A DNA stretch of 64,000 bases from Nansenia antarctica (taxonomy: Eukaryota; Chordata; Actinopteri; Argentiniformes; Microstomatidae): assembly GCA_963989245.1 (NCBI GenBank), contig OZ022354.1, forward strand, positions 1,392,501-1,456,500. Reading direction: 5' to 3'. Below are positions 1-11,529 of this stretch, piece after piece. The notes under the pieces are model-generated. The model was given only the letters and a program-made list of their open reading frames with translations, made no database searches and was not told the DNA's origin. Each line of letters starts with the position of its first letter. Within the stretch, counting starts at the first letter, position 1. The position numbers and the translations under genes are program-made.

Positions 1-652
1 TCTATGGAGAAATGCATTCAGAACCATGAAGGTGTTGTCTATGGAGAAATGCATTCAGAACCATGAAGGTGTTGTCTATGGAGAAATGCATTCAGAACCA
101 TGAAGGTGTTGTCTATGGAGAAATGCATTCAGAACCATGAAGGTGTTGTCTATGGAGAAATGCATTCAGAACCATGAAGGTGTTGTCTATGGAGAAATGC
201 ATTCAGAACCATGAAGGTGTTGTCTATGGAGAAATGCATTCAGAACCATGAAGGTGTTGTCTATGGAGAAATGCATTCAGAACCATGAAGGTGTTGTCTA
301 TGGAGAAATGCATTCAGAACCATGAAGGTGTTGTCTATGGAGAAATGCATTCAGAACCATGAAGGTGTTGTCTATGGAGAAATGCATTCAGAACCATGAA
401 GGTGTTGTCTATGGAGAAATGCATTCAGAACCATGAAGGTGTTGTCTATGGAGAAATGCATTCAGAACCATGAAGGTGTTGTCTATGGAGAAATGCATTC
501 AGAACCATGAAGGTGTTGTCTATGGAGAAATGCATTCAGAACCATGAAGGTGTTGTCTATGGAGAAATGCATTCAGAACCATGAAGGTGTTGTCTATGGA
601 GAAATGCATTCAGAACCATGAAGGTGTTGTCTATGGAGAAATGCATTCAGAA
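1..652. repeat. 37-bp minisatellite, about 17.6 copies
   Basis: Head-to-tail copies of a 37-bp unit, each containing atggagaaatgcattcag followed by aaccatgaaggtgttg. The copies are almost identical. The array is cut by the left window edge, so its true length is unknown. It ends at the left side of a decayed LINE. The unit is not a multiple of 3, so the array shifts frame from copy to copy. Confidence 0.97.
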
Positions 653-689
653 TGGAGTGCCAAGACGTGGGAACGAAAATAATTTTCTA

Positions 690-2755
690 GCCACTTTACA
701 GGGTTCAGCTTATGGCCCAAGGAGATTAAGGAAGCCAAACGACAGTACTCCAGGAAGCTGGAACAACAATTCGCAGCCAACGACTCCTCGTCAGTCTGGA
801 AAGGCCTTTGTGAGATCACAGACTACAAAACCAAATCCCCCCACTCTATGGATGACTTGCAAATGACCTGAATTACTTTAACTATAGATTCGACAGACAA
901 TGGACTAGTCCTGACTCTGACCCACACACCCAGCCCCCCTCCACAGTTATCATGCCTCTTCCTCCCAGCCTAGACAGAGACACTACTACCCCCCCCTACA
1001 CAATAGATCCAGACAGCCCCCTCCACCCCCATCACACCTCTCTCCATCCAGGAGAGAGACGTCAACAAACTGTTAAAGAAACTGAACCCGCAGCAGGACC
1101 AGATGCTGTCTCCCCCTCTACACTGAAGTACTGTGCAGACCAGCTGTGTCCAGTAATCATGGACATCTTCAACACCTTACTGGTACAATGCAAGATACCT
1201 GCCTGCTTCAAAACATCATCCCCGTTCCCAAAAAGCCGAGGTTCACCGGCCTAAATGACTACAGACCAGTTGCCCTGACCTCTGTGGTCATGAAGACCTT
1301 TGAGCGCCTCGTGCTGACCCACCTCAAGGTCATCATCAACCCCTTCCTCGACCCACTGCAGTTCGCCTACAGAGCCAACCAGTCTGACTCTCCCAGCACC
1401 AATGCCAGGATCCTGTTTGTTTGTTTCTGCATTCAATACCATCATCCCAACTCTTCTCTAGGACAAGCTGTCTCAGCTGAGCATGCCTGAGCCCACCTGT
1501 AGGTGGATCACTGACTTCCTGACAGACAGGAAGCAGCACGTGTGGCTGGGCAACAGAGCCCCAGACCATCAGTACTGGAGCCCCACAAGGCTGTGTGATC
1601 TCTCCTCTACTCTTCTCCCTCTGCACTAACAGTTGCACCTCTAGCCACCCTTCTGTCAAACTCCTAAGGTTCGCGGACGACACAACCCATATAGGATTAA
1701 TCTCCAACAGGGATGAGTCCGCCTACAGAAAGGAAGTCTACAGCCTGGCTTCCTGGTGCAGCCAGAACAACCTGGAGCTCAACGCTCTAAAACCTGTAGA
1801 GATGGTAGTGGACTTCAGGAGGAGCCCAGCCCCAACCTTATCATGTGTGACTCCCCCAGTCAGCAGTGTGGAGTCATTCAGATTCATGTGTGACTCCCCA
1901 GTCAGCAGTGTGGAGTCATTCAGATTCTTATCATGTGTGACTCCCCAGTCAGCAGTGTGGAGTCATTCAGATTCATGTGTGACTCCCCAGTCAGCAGTGT
2001 GGAGTCATTCAGATTCATGTGTGACTCCCCAGTCAGCAGTGTGGAGTCATTCAGATTCATGTGTGACTCCCCAGTCAGCAGTGTGGAGTCATTCAGATTC
2101 TTATCATGTGTGACTCCCCAGTCAGCAGTGTGGAGTCATTCAGATTCTTATCATGTGTGACTCCCCAGTTAGCAGTGTGGAGTCATTCAGATTCCTGGGG
2201 ACAATAACTTCACAGGTCACATCACCTCCACCACGCTGGCGTAGGATGTTCTTCATACGACAGCTGAAGAAATTCAATATGCCGCAGAAAGTGATGGTCG
2301 AGTTCTACCCGTCCATCACCGAGTCCATCCTCAGCTCATCGATCACCGTCTGGTTCGCTGCCAAGGACAGAGGCAAACTACAGCAGATTATTCGGTCAGC
2401 TGAGAAGATCATCGGCTGCAACCTGCCATCTCTCCTGGACCTGTTCCTCCCCACCCCGGTCACCACCTCTTCCAAAGACTTCCATCTGGAAAAAGATTCC
2501 ATTTTGGAAACCTGGCCTGAACAGTTTCTTCCCCATGGCAGTGGACCTCACAAACAAGCCCCCTGCCTGTAATAGTTTTACATTTATACTTATTTACAGC
2601 CTATGTAATTATTGTCCTATTGCTCTTTTTGCCATTGTCTTTTGAATTATATTTGCTTATATATTGTTGTTTTTTATGTCCTATGCACCAACCTTACCAA
2701 GTCAATTTCCTGTATGTGCAAATACTGTACTTGGCAATAAAATTCATTCTGACAG
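690..2755 (+). pseudogene. Decayed non-LTR retrotransposon (L2/Rex-type LINE), endonuclease lost
   Basis: Degenerate reverse-transcriptase ORF of a LINE that would copy its RNA by target-primed reverse transcription. Recognisable blocks in order are SSVWKGL (about 790), the pre-RT PDAVSPSTLKYCADQL (about 1100), LNDYRPVALTSVVMK (about 1250), FLDPLQFAYRAN, the palm motif FADDT with its catalytic aspartates (about 1673), ELNALK..EMVVDFRR (about 1780), VESFRFLG (about 2180) and the C-terminal RSAEKIIGCNLPSL (about 2400). The blocks fall in different frames, so several indels have occurred. Part of the fingers domain is missing. The 3' end at about 2730-2755 is 'ggcaataaaattcattctg', a LINE-like AT-rich tail. 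The endonuclease is absent. Assignment below the L2/Rex group is uncertain. Confidence 0.88.
1843..2194. repeat. 42/47-bp minisatellite inside the LINE ORF, 8 copies
   Basis: Eight tandem copies of a segment encoding CDSPVSSVESFRF. Most units are 42 bp (14 codons), and a few carry a 5-bp 'ttatc' insertion. The segment is the normal LINE region just before VESFRFLG, so the array arose by tandem duplication of transposon coding sequence and not by insertion. Confidence 0.95.
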
Positions 2756-2759
2756 AGAG

Positions 2760-3740
2760 GGGAATGAAACGAGCGGCATTGAGGTATTTCCAGACTGGAC
2801 TGGGTAATCGTGATGAACCTCGAGTAACGCAGCTCTTCATAATGCCAGAGGAGCCATGCATCACAGAAGACACTGCCATGGCAACAGACTAGCCCCATGT
2901 TAGCAAGGGATGAGAGTCCAATTCAGAGCATGGTGAGAAGAAATATACACATTAACATTTCAGTTTAACAGCCAACATGCCAATACCATAATAGTTTGAT
3001 GTATAACAATCAAAAATGTCATATAACAGTATGTTACATGTATGTGAGAGTACTTAAAAATGACAATGAAGGTGCAGAGTATGGGGTATGTACTGTATGT
3101 ATTTGCTTTGCAGTAGTGGAGGGTGTTAAGTAGGATTGTAAATGTGCTTGGTTGTACATTCTTGGAATTCCTCTTCCTCTCTTCCCCCATTGATGATGCC
3201 AACCTGTTTTCTTGGTGATTTGTTTTGTTTAAGTATAATATGAAAATGGCACCAACAAATTACGGATTCATTTATGGACTGTTTTTCAGTTCACTGCTTG
3301 TCTCAACTGATTGGAGTTCATAAATAATGGATTGCTCTGAGTGATCAAATACATTACAATAAAATTCTACTGAGATTAGCGTGTGTGCGTGCATTTGTGT
3401 GTTTTTGGTCTCACTCATAGGCATCACTGATGATGCCACTCATGTTTGTTATTATTGAGTTGATACTGAATTAATTTGTTTTGTTGATGCAAATAAATGA
3501 TGGCAATAAATTAATGGAGAACCATGCAGAATATTTATTACATTTTCCAACAGGCATTCCAGAGGCATTTTCTAGGAAATCAAACTAGAGAACTCAAATT
3601 CTATTTGCTACAATTTATTTCAATGAATAATTCTGATGTCAACAGTGGACATCAGCAAACATAACATGCACCCAAATCTGTTGGAAACACTGAAATGTTC
3701 ACTGATTCATCCATTACTTTCAAAGTAAGATTGATGATAT
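2760..3740. other. AT-rich region with no gene recognised
   Basis: No conserved coding block, RNA gene or terminal repeat was recognised. The short open frames here show no known domain. The region ends in a 14-nt C run (about 3758) that leads into a LINE fragment. It is presumed intron 1 of the ASIC gene. Confidence 0.5.
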
Positions 3741-3777
3741 CTATCAGCAGCTCAAGCCCCCCCCCCCCCCCCACCCA

Positions 3778-3892
3778 CACTGTCACACCCATCCTAAAGA
3801 AGCAGGGCCTGCACCCAGACAACCTCAGTCATTTCCGACCCATCTCCAACCTCCCCTTTCTTAGCAACATTCTAGAACTCTCCACTGGTCAT
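3778..3892 (+). pseudogene. LINE reverse-transcriptase scrap (L2-like)
   Basis: Short open stretch giving VTPILKKQGLHPDNLSHFRPISNLPFLSNILE. This is the block before the RT catalytic core in L2-like LINEs. It is truncated on both sides and directly abuts a different LINE fragment. Nothing else of this copy is visible. Confidence 0.75.
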
Positions 3893-3911
3893 CAATAACT
3901 CCCCTGTCACA

Positions 3912-4915
3912 ATAATGGATGAATTCAAGTTTCTGGGCACTGCCATCTCCAACAAACTAAAATGGGATAACAACATCACCCATTTAGTTAAAAAAGGCCA
4001 GCAGAGTTCGTTCTGCCGCCGTCATAGAGAGCATCCTAACATCTTCCATCACTGTCTGGTACAACTCTGTGTCTGCCCGATCCAAGGCCAAGCTACAAAG
4101 AGTCGTACGGACAGCTGAGCGGATCATCGGCTGCCCCCTGCCTCCCATCACAGACCTCCATAGCTCCAGATCATTGAAGAGAGCACGCAAGATTGTGGCT
4201 GACCCCTCACATCCTTGTTTGAATGACTCCCTTCTGGACAGCGGTACAGGGCCATCAGGTCAAAAACACTTGAACAGTTTCTTCCTCAAAGCCACAGCCC
4301 TCCTCAATAACTCCTGATCATTGCACCTTGCACTTTACATGTTCTTGCACTTTTGCAAGTTGTACAGTATATTTATTCACTCACATTGGTACTGTATATA
4401 TTGTCTTGAGTATTGTTGTATTGTCGTCTTGCTGTTGTATATACTGTAGCTTGTTCAGAATGGAGAATACCAGCCCCGCGGTGGCGCAGCGGTCTAAGCA
4501 TTAGCCTCTAGTGCAAGCTGCCCACCGGGGACTGGGATCGAATCCCGGTCTCGCCAGACCCGGATATGGCCGGGGCCCACAGGGAGCGGCATATTGAGCG
4601 GCCGCTCCCAAGGGGGGTATAGGACTATTTCCGGACAAGGATCCGTCGCGCAACACCGCCCCCGTCTGGTGCTGGAATAACGGCTCGAGGAGCTAGTCTG
4701 CCTGGCTATCTCCTCTGGGGCTGCCGGCCACGGGGTCGTGCGGTGGATCCTACGCAATAGGCAGGGGATAATTGGATACTAGGTTGGGTGCAATTTGGAT
4801 ACCAAATTGGGTGAAAAAGGGATAAAATCAAAAAAAAAAAAAAGAAGAATGAAGAATACCAAGTCATGTTCCTAGTGCACTGCACATGGCAAATAAAGTT
4901 GAATTGAATTGAACA
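3912..4915 (+). pseudogene. LINE C-terminal and 3' end, split by a SINE at 4473-4846
   Basis: Starts with FKFLGTAISNKLKWDNNITHLVKK, jumps by deletion to SITVWYNSVSARSKAKLQ, then RTAERIIGCPLPPITDLHSSR (4070-4200) and SLKRARKIVADPSHP. The reading frame changes between blocks. The 3' UTR follows (4320-4472 and 4862-4890) and ends with the tail 'aataaagttgaattgaattgaa'. A second copy of the same 3' end lies on the minus strand at 35839-36013 without the SINE, which proves the split. Confidence 0.88.
4473..4846 (+). mobile_element. tRNA-derived SINE, copy 1, with 15-bp target-site duplication
   Basis: The head resembles a tRNA, with a pol III A box tggcgcagcgg at 4482-4492 and a B box ggatcgaatcc at 4535-4545. 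A GC-rich body of about 270 bp and an A-rich tail follow. Flanking direct repeats are gaatggagaatacca (4458-4472) and gaatgaagaatacca (4847-4861), with one mismatch. The element starts with gccccgcgg, exactly as copy 2 at 52893. It probably moves with LINE enzymes in trans, as SINEs do. The open frame antisense to it is not a gene. Confidence 0.93.
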
Positions 4916-4959
4916 TGCAGTTGCCTCTCAGCTCCAGAACCATAATGTCACACTATCAA

Positions 4960-5884
4960 CTGTTTGAACCACTATAATCCAGATTCAGGGCCAAACACAG
5001 CAGTGAAACAGCTCTGGTCAAGGTGGTCAATGATCTCTTCTTAGCTGCTGATGATGGCAATATCAATATACTCATTCTCGTTGACCTTTCCACGGCTTTT
5101 GATACTATCTCACTCACCATCCTCCTGGATCGACTTGAGACGACCCTCAGCATCACTGGAACACCCCTTGGTTCAAATCATGCCAAACCCAGCTCTACCT
5201 CCACACCAAACCCTCTGCCGCCCTCCCTCATCTCCTGAAATGGATGGATGACCACCAATCTTCTCAAACTCAACAGCAATATAACGGAACTTCAGAGGAT
5301 CAGTAACCTTGTCCTCACCATTGACCGCTGTTCCATCTGCCCCATCCTCACCTGCACTAAACCCTGGGAGCACATCACCCCCCTCCCTGCAACAACATGG
5401 CTCCCCATAAAATATAGAATCTCCTTCGAGATCCTCCTCCTCACCTTTAAGGCACTCCATGGCCTGGCACCTGCCTACCTAACTGACCTACTCCACCCCT
5501 ACACCCCTGCATGTGGTCTCCGATCCTCCAATGCTGATCTCGTCATACCCCGCTTACTTGGCAACCGTGCCTTTTCTGTTGCTGCACCCAATCTGTGGAA
5601 CACTCTTCTACCAGCCTTCCAATGCTCTGATACCCTCAATACATTCAAAACCAGACGCATGACGCATCTGTTCAGACTGGCCTTTGTACAGCATGGCTGT
5701 CCTGACTAACACTATCCCCCATAGCTGCCTGAGCTCTTACACCTAGATTTAATTGTTTTCTCTTTTTGAATATGATTTTCTCTTCTGTATCTCTATTCTG
5801 TTTCTTGTGGGGTTTTTGTTTATTGTCCTGCTCTTTTTTCTGTACAGTGTCCTTGAGTTTGAGAAAGGTGCTTTTAAATAAAAT
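4960..5884 (+). pseudogene. L2-type LINE: RT scrap plus C-terminal domain and 3' UTR
   Basis: ETALVKVVNDLF...ILVDLSTAFDTI is the first RT catalytic motif (about 5000-5110). An internal deletion joins it to the C-terminal L2 block WLPIKYRISFEILLLTFKAL (about 5400), HGLAPAYLTDLL, NRAFSVAAPNLWNTLLPAFQ and TFKTRRMTHLFRLAF (to about 5690). This last part is open for 153 codons (5248-5709). The FADD catalytic motif is missing, so the copy is dead. The 3' end 'ttttaaataaaatctatta' runs into an ATT microsatellite. Confidence 0.88.
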
Positions 5885-6051
5885 CTATTATGATGATGAT
5901 GATTATTATTATGATTATTATCATTACTAGTATTATTATTACTATTATTATTGTTGTTGCTGTTACTATTATTGTTATTATTATTGTTACTATTATGATT
6001 GATAATAATAATATTGTTGTTGTTATTATTATTGTTACTGTTATTATTAGT

Positions 6052-6095
<44 letters not shown>

Positions 6096-6145
6096 CAACA
6101 ATAATAATACAATTACTATTATTATGATTATTATTAAATGCTCTA
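5885..6145. repeat. ATT/ATG/GTT trinucleotide-rich microsatellite
   Basis: About 260 bp of imperfect trinucleotide repeats (att, atg, gtt, aat, aac), directly after the L2 3' end. It probably grew from the LINE tail. Open frames here on both strands are low-complexity artefacts. Confidence 0.95.
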
Positions 6146-6280
6146 TTAACCTCCCTGCACACAAACATTGAGTGTTGTGGTGATGATGTGTCTCACTTCA
6201 TCTACCAGCTCTGCAGCTGCCACTCCACCATGCTCTTTGACTGCTGAGTGTGACTGCATTCTGCATTCAGTTTGAAAGCA

Positions 6281-7216
6281 CCCTCACTGTCTCAACCCTC
6301 CACCCTCACTGTCTCAAACCTCCACCCTCACTGTCTCAAACCTCCACCCTCACTGTCTCAACCCTCCACCCTCACTGTCTCAACCCTCCACCCTCACTGT
6401 CTCAAACCTCCACCCTCACTGTCTCAAACCTCCACCCTCACTGTCTCAAACCTCCACCCTCACTGTCTCAACCCTCCACCCTCACTGTCTCAAACCTCCA
6501 CTCTCACTGTCTCAACCCTCCACCCTCACTGTCTCAACCCTCCACCCTCACTGTCTCAAACCTCCACCCTCACTGTCTCAAACCTCCACCCTCACTGTCT
6601 CAAACCTCCACCCTCACTGTCTCAACCCTCCACCCTCACTGTCTCAAACCTCCACCCTCACTGTCTCAACCCTCCACCCTCACTGTCTCAACCCTCCACC
6701 CTCACTGTCTCAAACCTCCACCCTCACTGTCTCAAACCTCCACCCTCACTGTCTCAAACCTCCACCCTCACTGTCTCAACCCTCCACCCTCACTGTCTCA
6801 ACCCTCCTCCACCCTCACTGTCTCAACCCTCCACCCTCACTGTCTCAACCCTCCACCCTCACTGTCTCAACCCTCCTCCACCCTCACTGTCTCAACCCTC
6901 CACCCTCACTGTCTCAACCCTCCACCCTCACTGTCTCAAACCTCCACTCTCACTGTCTCAACCCTCCACCCTCACTGTCTCAAACCTCCACCCTCACTGT
7001 CTCAAACCTCCACCCTCACTGTCTCAAACCTCCACCCTCACTGTCTCAACCCTCCACCCTCACTGTCTCAAACCTCCACCCTCACTGTCTCAACCCTCCA
7101 CCCTCACTGTCTCAAACCTCCACCCTCACTGTCTCAAACCTCAACCCTCACTGTCTCAACCCTCCACCCTCACTGTCTCAAACCTCCACCCTCACTGTCT
7201 CAAACCTCCACTCCAC
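6281..7216. repeat. 22-bp minisatellite, about 42 copies
   Basis: The unit is ccctcactgtctcaa plus acctcca or ccctcca. Two positions, near 6805 and 6870, have a 3-bp longer unit (extra tcc). The A/C variant at one site alternates irregularly through the array. The strand is pyrimidine-rich. The 315-361 codon frames seen here come from the repeat period (66 bp = 22 codons) and are not genes. Confidence 0.97.
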
Positions 7217-7219
7217 TGA

Positions 7220-8230
7220 AGGACAGTGGGGCAGCAGAAACAATCAGGGTGAAAAGAAGAGAGAGGATTTCAGAATATAACAAACAAGTTATGCAACGGA
7301 AGCATATTTACCTGACTGAATGGTATTTTACTTAAAAAAATAAAAAAAAGAAGTAGTCAATTACCAAATAAAGCATTTTAAGACTACAATCGTATTGAAC
7401 ATGGTTCTTATGGGGTGAATCACAGTAAGCACCCAGAACACAGGAAGTACCTAGAACGACAGACAAGCTCTCATGTCTAGGAGATGAAAAGGCACGACAG
7501 ACAAACAATGAAGACTTTCCAGTATACTTTGGAGGGAGAAGAATTAACATAAAAATGAGGAATTCTTGTCTTTTTTCCTCTCGAAACTAAGGCTCACGTT
7601 TCTGTCATGTAATATCAGATCCATGTTTGTTAGGATGTTTCTGTCATGTAATATCAGATCCATGTTTGTTAGGATGTTCGTGAGAACAAACATTTCCTCT
7701 GTTCCTCCTTGTCCTGAGATTGTAGAACGAGCTTTGTCAACATATGAACAAAACATTTGTCATAATTAAAAAAAATCTGAGCAGGCTTTTACAACTCTTT
7801 TCATCCTTTGGCTTCCACTGTATTTCCCAGTAGACCAGTCAGGGTCTTAAATATTCATGAAACACAAACAAAGCTTACAGCATCATATTCGTCAGCGTAA
7901 ACAGACAGTGAACAGAACTGTGTCATATATGATGAGCATAGACAGCATGAGTCAGCTTTTTTTGTTGAAAAAGCCACAAACTTTCCACATAATTTCCAGG
8001 GGTCACCACATCATGGAGTATAACTGCTGAAAGAACAACATATAATTGCCCTAGTAGCCAAGGGTATAGGGGACTACAGCTTCTTTTACATAAAAATGTA
8101 AAAAGAAATGTAGGTAAAAAGAAAAGAAGAATGGCAGCACTTTATTGGGATAGGCTAGGATAGACGGGTCGACAGATACTGAAACTATGAACTGCAAGAC
8201 TTTAGAACAAGTCCCGTAGGACACAAATCG
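7220..8230. other. Non-coding region with a 39-bp duplication
   Basis: Nothing protein-coding was recognised. A perfect 39-bp tandem duplication lies at 7599-7676 (unit contains gtaatatcagatccatg). It is presumed intronic DNA of the ASIC gene. Confidence 0.6.
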
Positions 8231-8234
8231 CATT

Positions 8235-8297
8235 AGGCCTATACCTGTCCACATGAGGCCTATACCTGTCCACATGAGGCCTATACCTGTACACATT
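8235..8297. repeat. 21-bp repeat, 3 copies
   Basis: Three copies of a unit starting aggcctatacctgtccaca; the last copy has one change (gtacaca). Confidence 0.9.
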
Positions 8298-8299
8298 AG

Positions 8300-10190
8300 T
8301 ACTCCAGCCTTGTGGTCTCCGATAGAGAGACCTAAGCCTGCAGCCCATGAATACTAATGGATTTGAGAGCTGCAGCATCATTTATGACTACGCACTGACA
8401 GACCCCCATCAAGCCAGCGGCAGGTGGATGAGTTCAGCTAGTAGCGCCCCCACGTGTGTAAGGTCTGGAGGACTTTTACTTGCTAGCGAACTCTAAACAG
8501 CCGCGCAAATGAGTTATGAGCTCGTCTGGGAACCACATTTTGTGTGGAATTAATAAACATTCAGTGTAGGAGGCAGAATCGATTTTCAGAGTGACATTCA
8601 TTTGGGCACCCCTGTTTTTTTGTTGCTGTACTTTAATGGGAAAATCAGTCATGTACAATTGCTCTCAGAGATGCCTCATTTAAGACTCCTCTATGATAGT
8701 GTGTCCTTGCGAGGGTTGAAGATCCACGTGCGCAGTAGCGTTTATAGCGATAGCAGACATGAGACGCATCACGTCAATCAGCCAGTCTCACCCCCTCGAG
8801 ACCTGCTGTCATCCAGAAAATAAGATGAAAGGCAAATCCCATCTTAGTGAAAGACTGAGCTTCAGCAGAACACAGCGATGAATACAGATTCTTTAGGCAG
8901 ATGTGTGAGAAAACTCCTGGGCTGTACTAGAGGAACTTGTCACGACTGTCAAGATTTAAGCATTACGTCCACACTAGTAGATTAGGATAATAAACCTCTT
9001 GTCTAACTGTATGTCTATCAAATCATGAGAAACAATGTACATGCCCAGGCTATATCAGATCTAGGAATTAGACAACATTGCCCTCACACTGTTGGATAGT
9101 ACTAAATGAAAAAAATATATATATATTTTTTTAAAGTTATTAAAAGCAGATGAGCCTTGTAATAAAAATGTAATTCATACATGTACTATGCCAAGTCTCA
9201 TAGCTCTCACACTGATCTTGAAAAGAAATATATCTTGGCCATTGCAGCATTACTGTGAAATATTAAGGGGTGGGAAGTGGTTTTAAGCAATAAATATGTC
9301 CAATTGCAGCATTTTTAAGTACTTGATAGGATTAGGCATACTTGCAATTTATTGCGATGCTCAATGGGCTCTATGTCCCAGTGAAGATATGCGATCAAGA
9401 TCCAAATAGATCAAGATCCTTCAATAAATGCCTGGTTACAGAGATGTATGAGTTTCAGCCAACTGCTGTGACTATCATGCAATGACAGCCATCGTCAGGG
9501 TAGTTGGCTGAAGCACACGCCACACGCCTTCAATAACACTTGAACAAAAACTTGAATTGAACTCCAAAAATGACATTTTAACTCAAAGAGAAAGGACACC
9601 AAAAGCCAAAATAGAATCGATTTGTGAACTTCAACCTTTAGTTGTAAAATGACAAGGCTCTCCAGTTCTGGCAAGCACACTACTTTTATAGCCCTTGTTT
9701 TTATCAGCAAACCGAATGGGGGAATATGTGTAGATGGAGAGAAAGCCTGACCTTACTGTGTCACACTGTGAGTGCAAGACTATTTGTTTGTTGTTTATTT
9801 GTTGTGTCATATAAAATATACAGCTACTTGGTAGCATGTGAGATTACAGATAAATTTTTTGAATTACTTAGAAATGTAAAGTGTGATTTTCTTTTCATAC
9901 TATGAGGACACTTTGAATGCATCCCAAGCGTTATCACACCCCAAACGTAATGAGAGTCTCCCCTCATTTACTCAAGGTCAAAGCTCATCACTCCCACTAT
10001 CCTTTGCATTGTAAATCTCTCACCACTCTGAGGGCATTTAAATAATTGAACATTTCCTGTGGTATTCCTCTAAATATTGGTATACTGCCACTGAATACAG
10101 TTTTCCTGTTTATGGAAAACTAATTGTCACCCATCAAATCTACTGACTTACAAGAGTAGGTAAAACGTGTTATTATAAATCTAGACTCCA
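8300..10190. other. Single-copy-looking non-coding region
   Basis: No domain, terminal repeat or RNA gene was recognised in about 1.9 kb of AT-rich sequence. Open frames are under 75 codons and show no family signature. It is presumed intron. Confidence 0.5.
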
Positions 10191-10191
10191 T

Positions 10192-10312
10192 GGGCCGGTT
10201 TTCCGCCCACAGATTAAGCCTAATCCTAGACTTAAGTATTAAATGGAGATGTCCTATTGAATGTGTGATTTAGTCCAGGACTAGGCTTCCTCTGTGTCTG
10301 GGAAACCTGCCC
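10192..10312. mobile_element. Palindromic MITE-like element
   Basis: The ends are imperfect inverted repeats: gggccggttttccgcccacagattaagcctaatcctagact on the left pairs with agtccaggactaggcttcctctgtgtctgggaaacctgccc on the right. The whole element could fold into one hairpin. The layout matches short non-autonomous DNA transposons. A clear target duplication is not visible, partly because a minisatellite begins right after it. Confidence 0.75.
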
Positions 10313-10327
10313 ATCATGTTACGTCCC

Positions 10328-11526
10328 ATTATGAACATCATTATGAACATCATTATGAACATCATTATGAACATCCTTATGAACATCCTTATGAACATCC
10401 TTATGAACATCATTATGAACATCATTATGAACATCCTTATGAACATCCTTATGAACATCCTTATGAACATCCTTATGAACATCCTTATGAACATCCTTAT
10501 GAACATCCTTATGAACATCCTTATGAACATCCTTATGAACATCCTTATGAACATCATTATGAACATCCTTATGAACATCCTTATGAACATCATTATGAAC
10601 ACCATTATGAACATCATTATGAACATCCTTATGAACATCCTTATGAACATCCTTATGAACATCATTATGAACATCCTTATGAACATCCTTATGAACATCC
10701 TTATGAACATCCTTATGAACATCCTTATGAACATCATTATGAACATCATTATGAACATCATTATGAACATCCTTATGAACATCATTATGAACATCATTAT
10801 GAACATCATTATGAACATCATTATGAACATCATTATGAACATCATTATGAACATCCTTATGAACATCATTATGAACATCATTATGAACATCATTATGAAC
10901 ATCATTATGAACATCCTTATGAACATCATTATGAACATCCTTATGAACATCATTATGAACATCATTATGAACACCATTATGAACATCCTTATGAACATCC
11001 TTATGAACATCATTATGAACATCATTATGAACATCATTATGAACATCATTATGAACATCATTATGAACATCCTTATGAACATCCTTATGAACATCATTAT
11101 GAACATCATTATGAACATCATTATGAACATCATTATGAACATCATTATGAACATCATTATGAACATCCTTATGAACATCATTATGAACATCCTTATGAAC
11201 ATCCTTATGAACATCCTTATGAACATCATTATGAACATCATTATGAACATCATTATGAACATCATTATGAACATCCTTATGAACATCCTTATGAACATCC
11301 TTATGAACATCATTATGAACATCATTATGAACATCATTATGAACATCCTTATGAACATCCTTATGAACATCCTTATGAACATCATTATGAACATCATTAT
11401 GAACATCATTATGAACATCCTTATGAACATCATTATGAACATCCTTATGAACATCCTTATGAACATCCTTATGAACATCCTTATGAACATCATTATGAAC
11501 ATCATTATGAACATCCTTATGAACAT
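10328..11526. repeat. 12-bp minisatellite, about 100 copies
   Basis: A 1.2-kb uninterrupted array of atgaacatcatt / atgaacatcctt. The only common variation is A or C at one site; three units read acc or similar. Because 12 is a multiple of 3, both strands stay open for over 400 codons in several frames. These frames start and end with unrelated flank sequence and have no signature of a protein, so I do not call genes. Confidence 0.98.
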
Positions 11527-11529
11527 GGT

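Noticed and set aside
1..652. Possible CRISPR array (regular repeats)
   Set aside because: Repeats are directly adjacent with no unique spacers, in a vertebrate genome. The same applies to all other arrays here.
4475..4556. tRNA gene
   Set aside because: A and B boxes are present, but the sequence is the head of a SINE with body, A-rich tail and target duplication; a second copy has the same structure.
6250..7335. Pro/Ser/Thr-rich frame of 361 codons
   Set aside because: 22-bp repeat artefact; both alternative frames give the same words.
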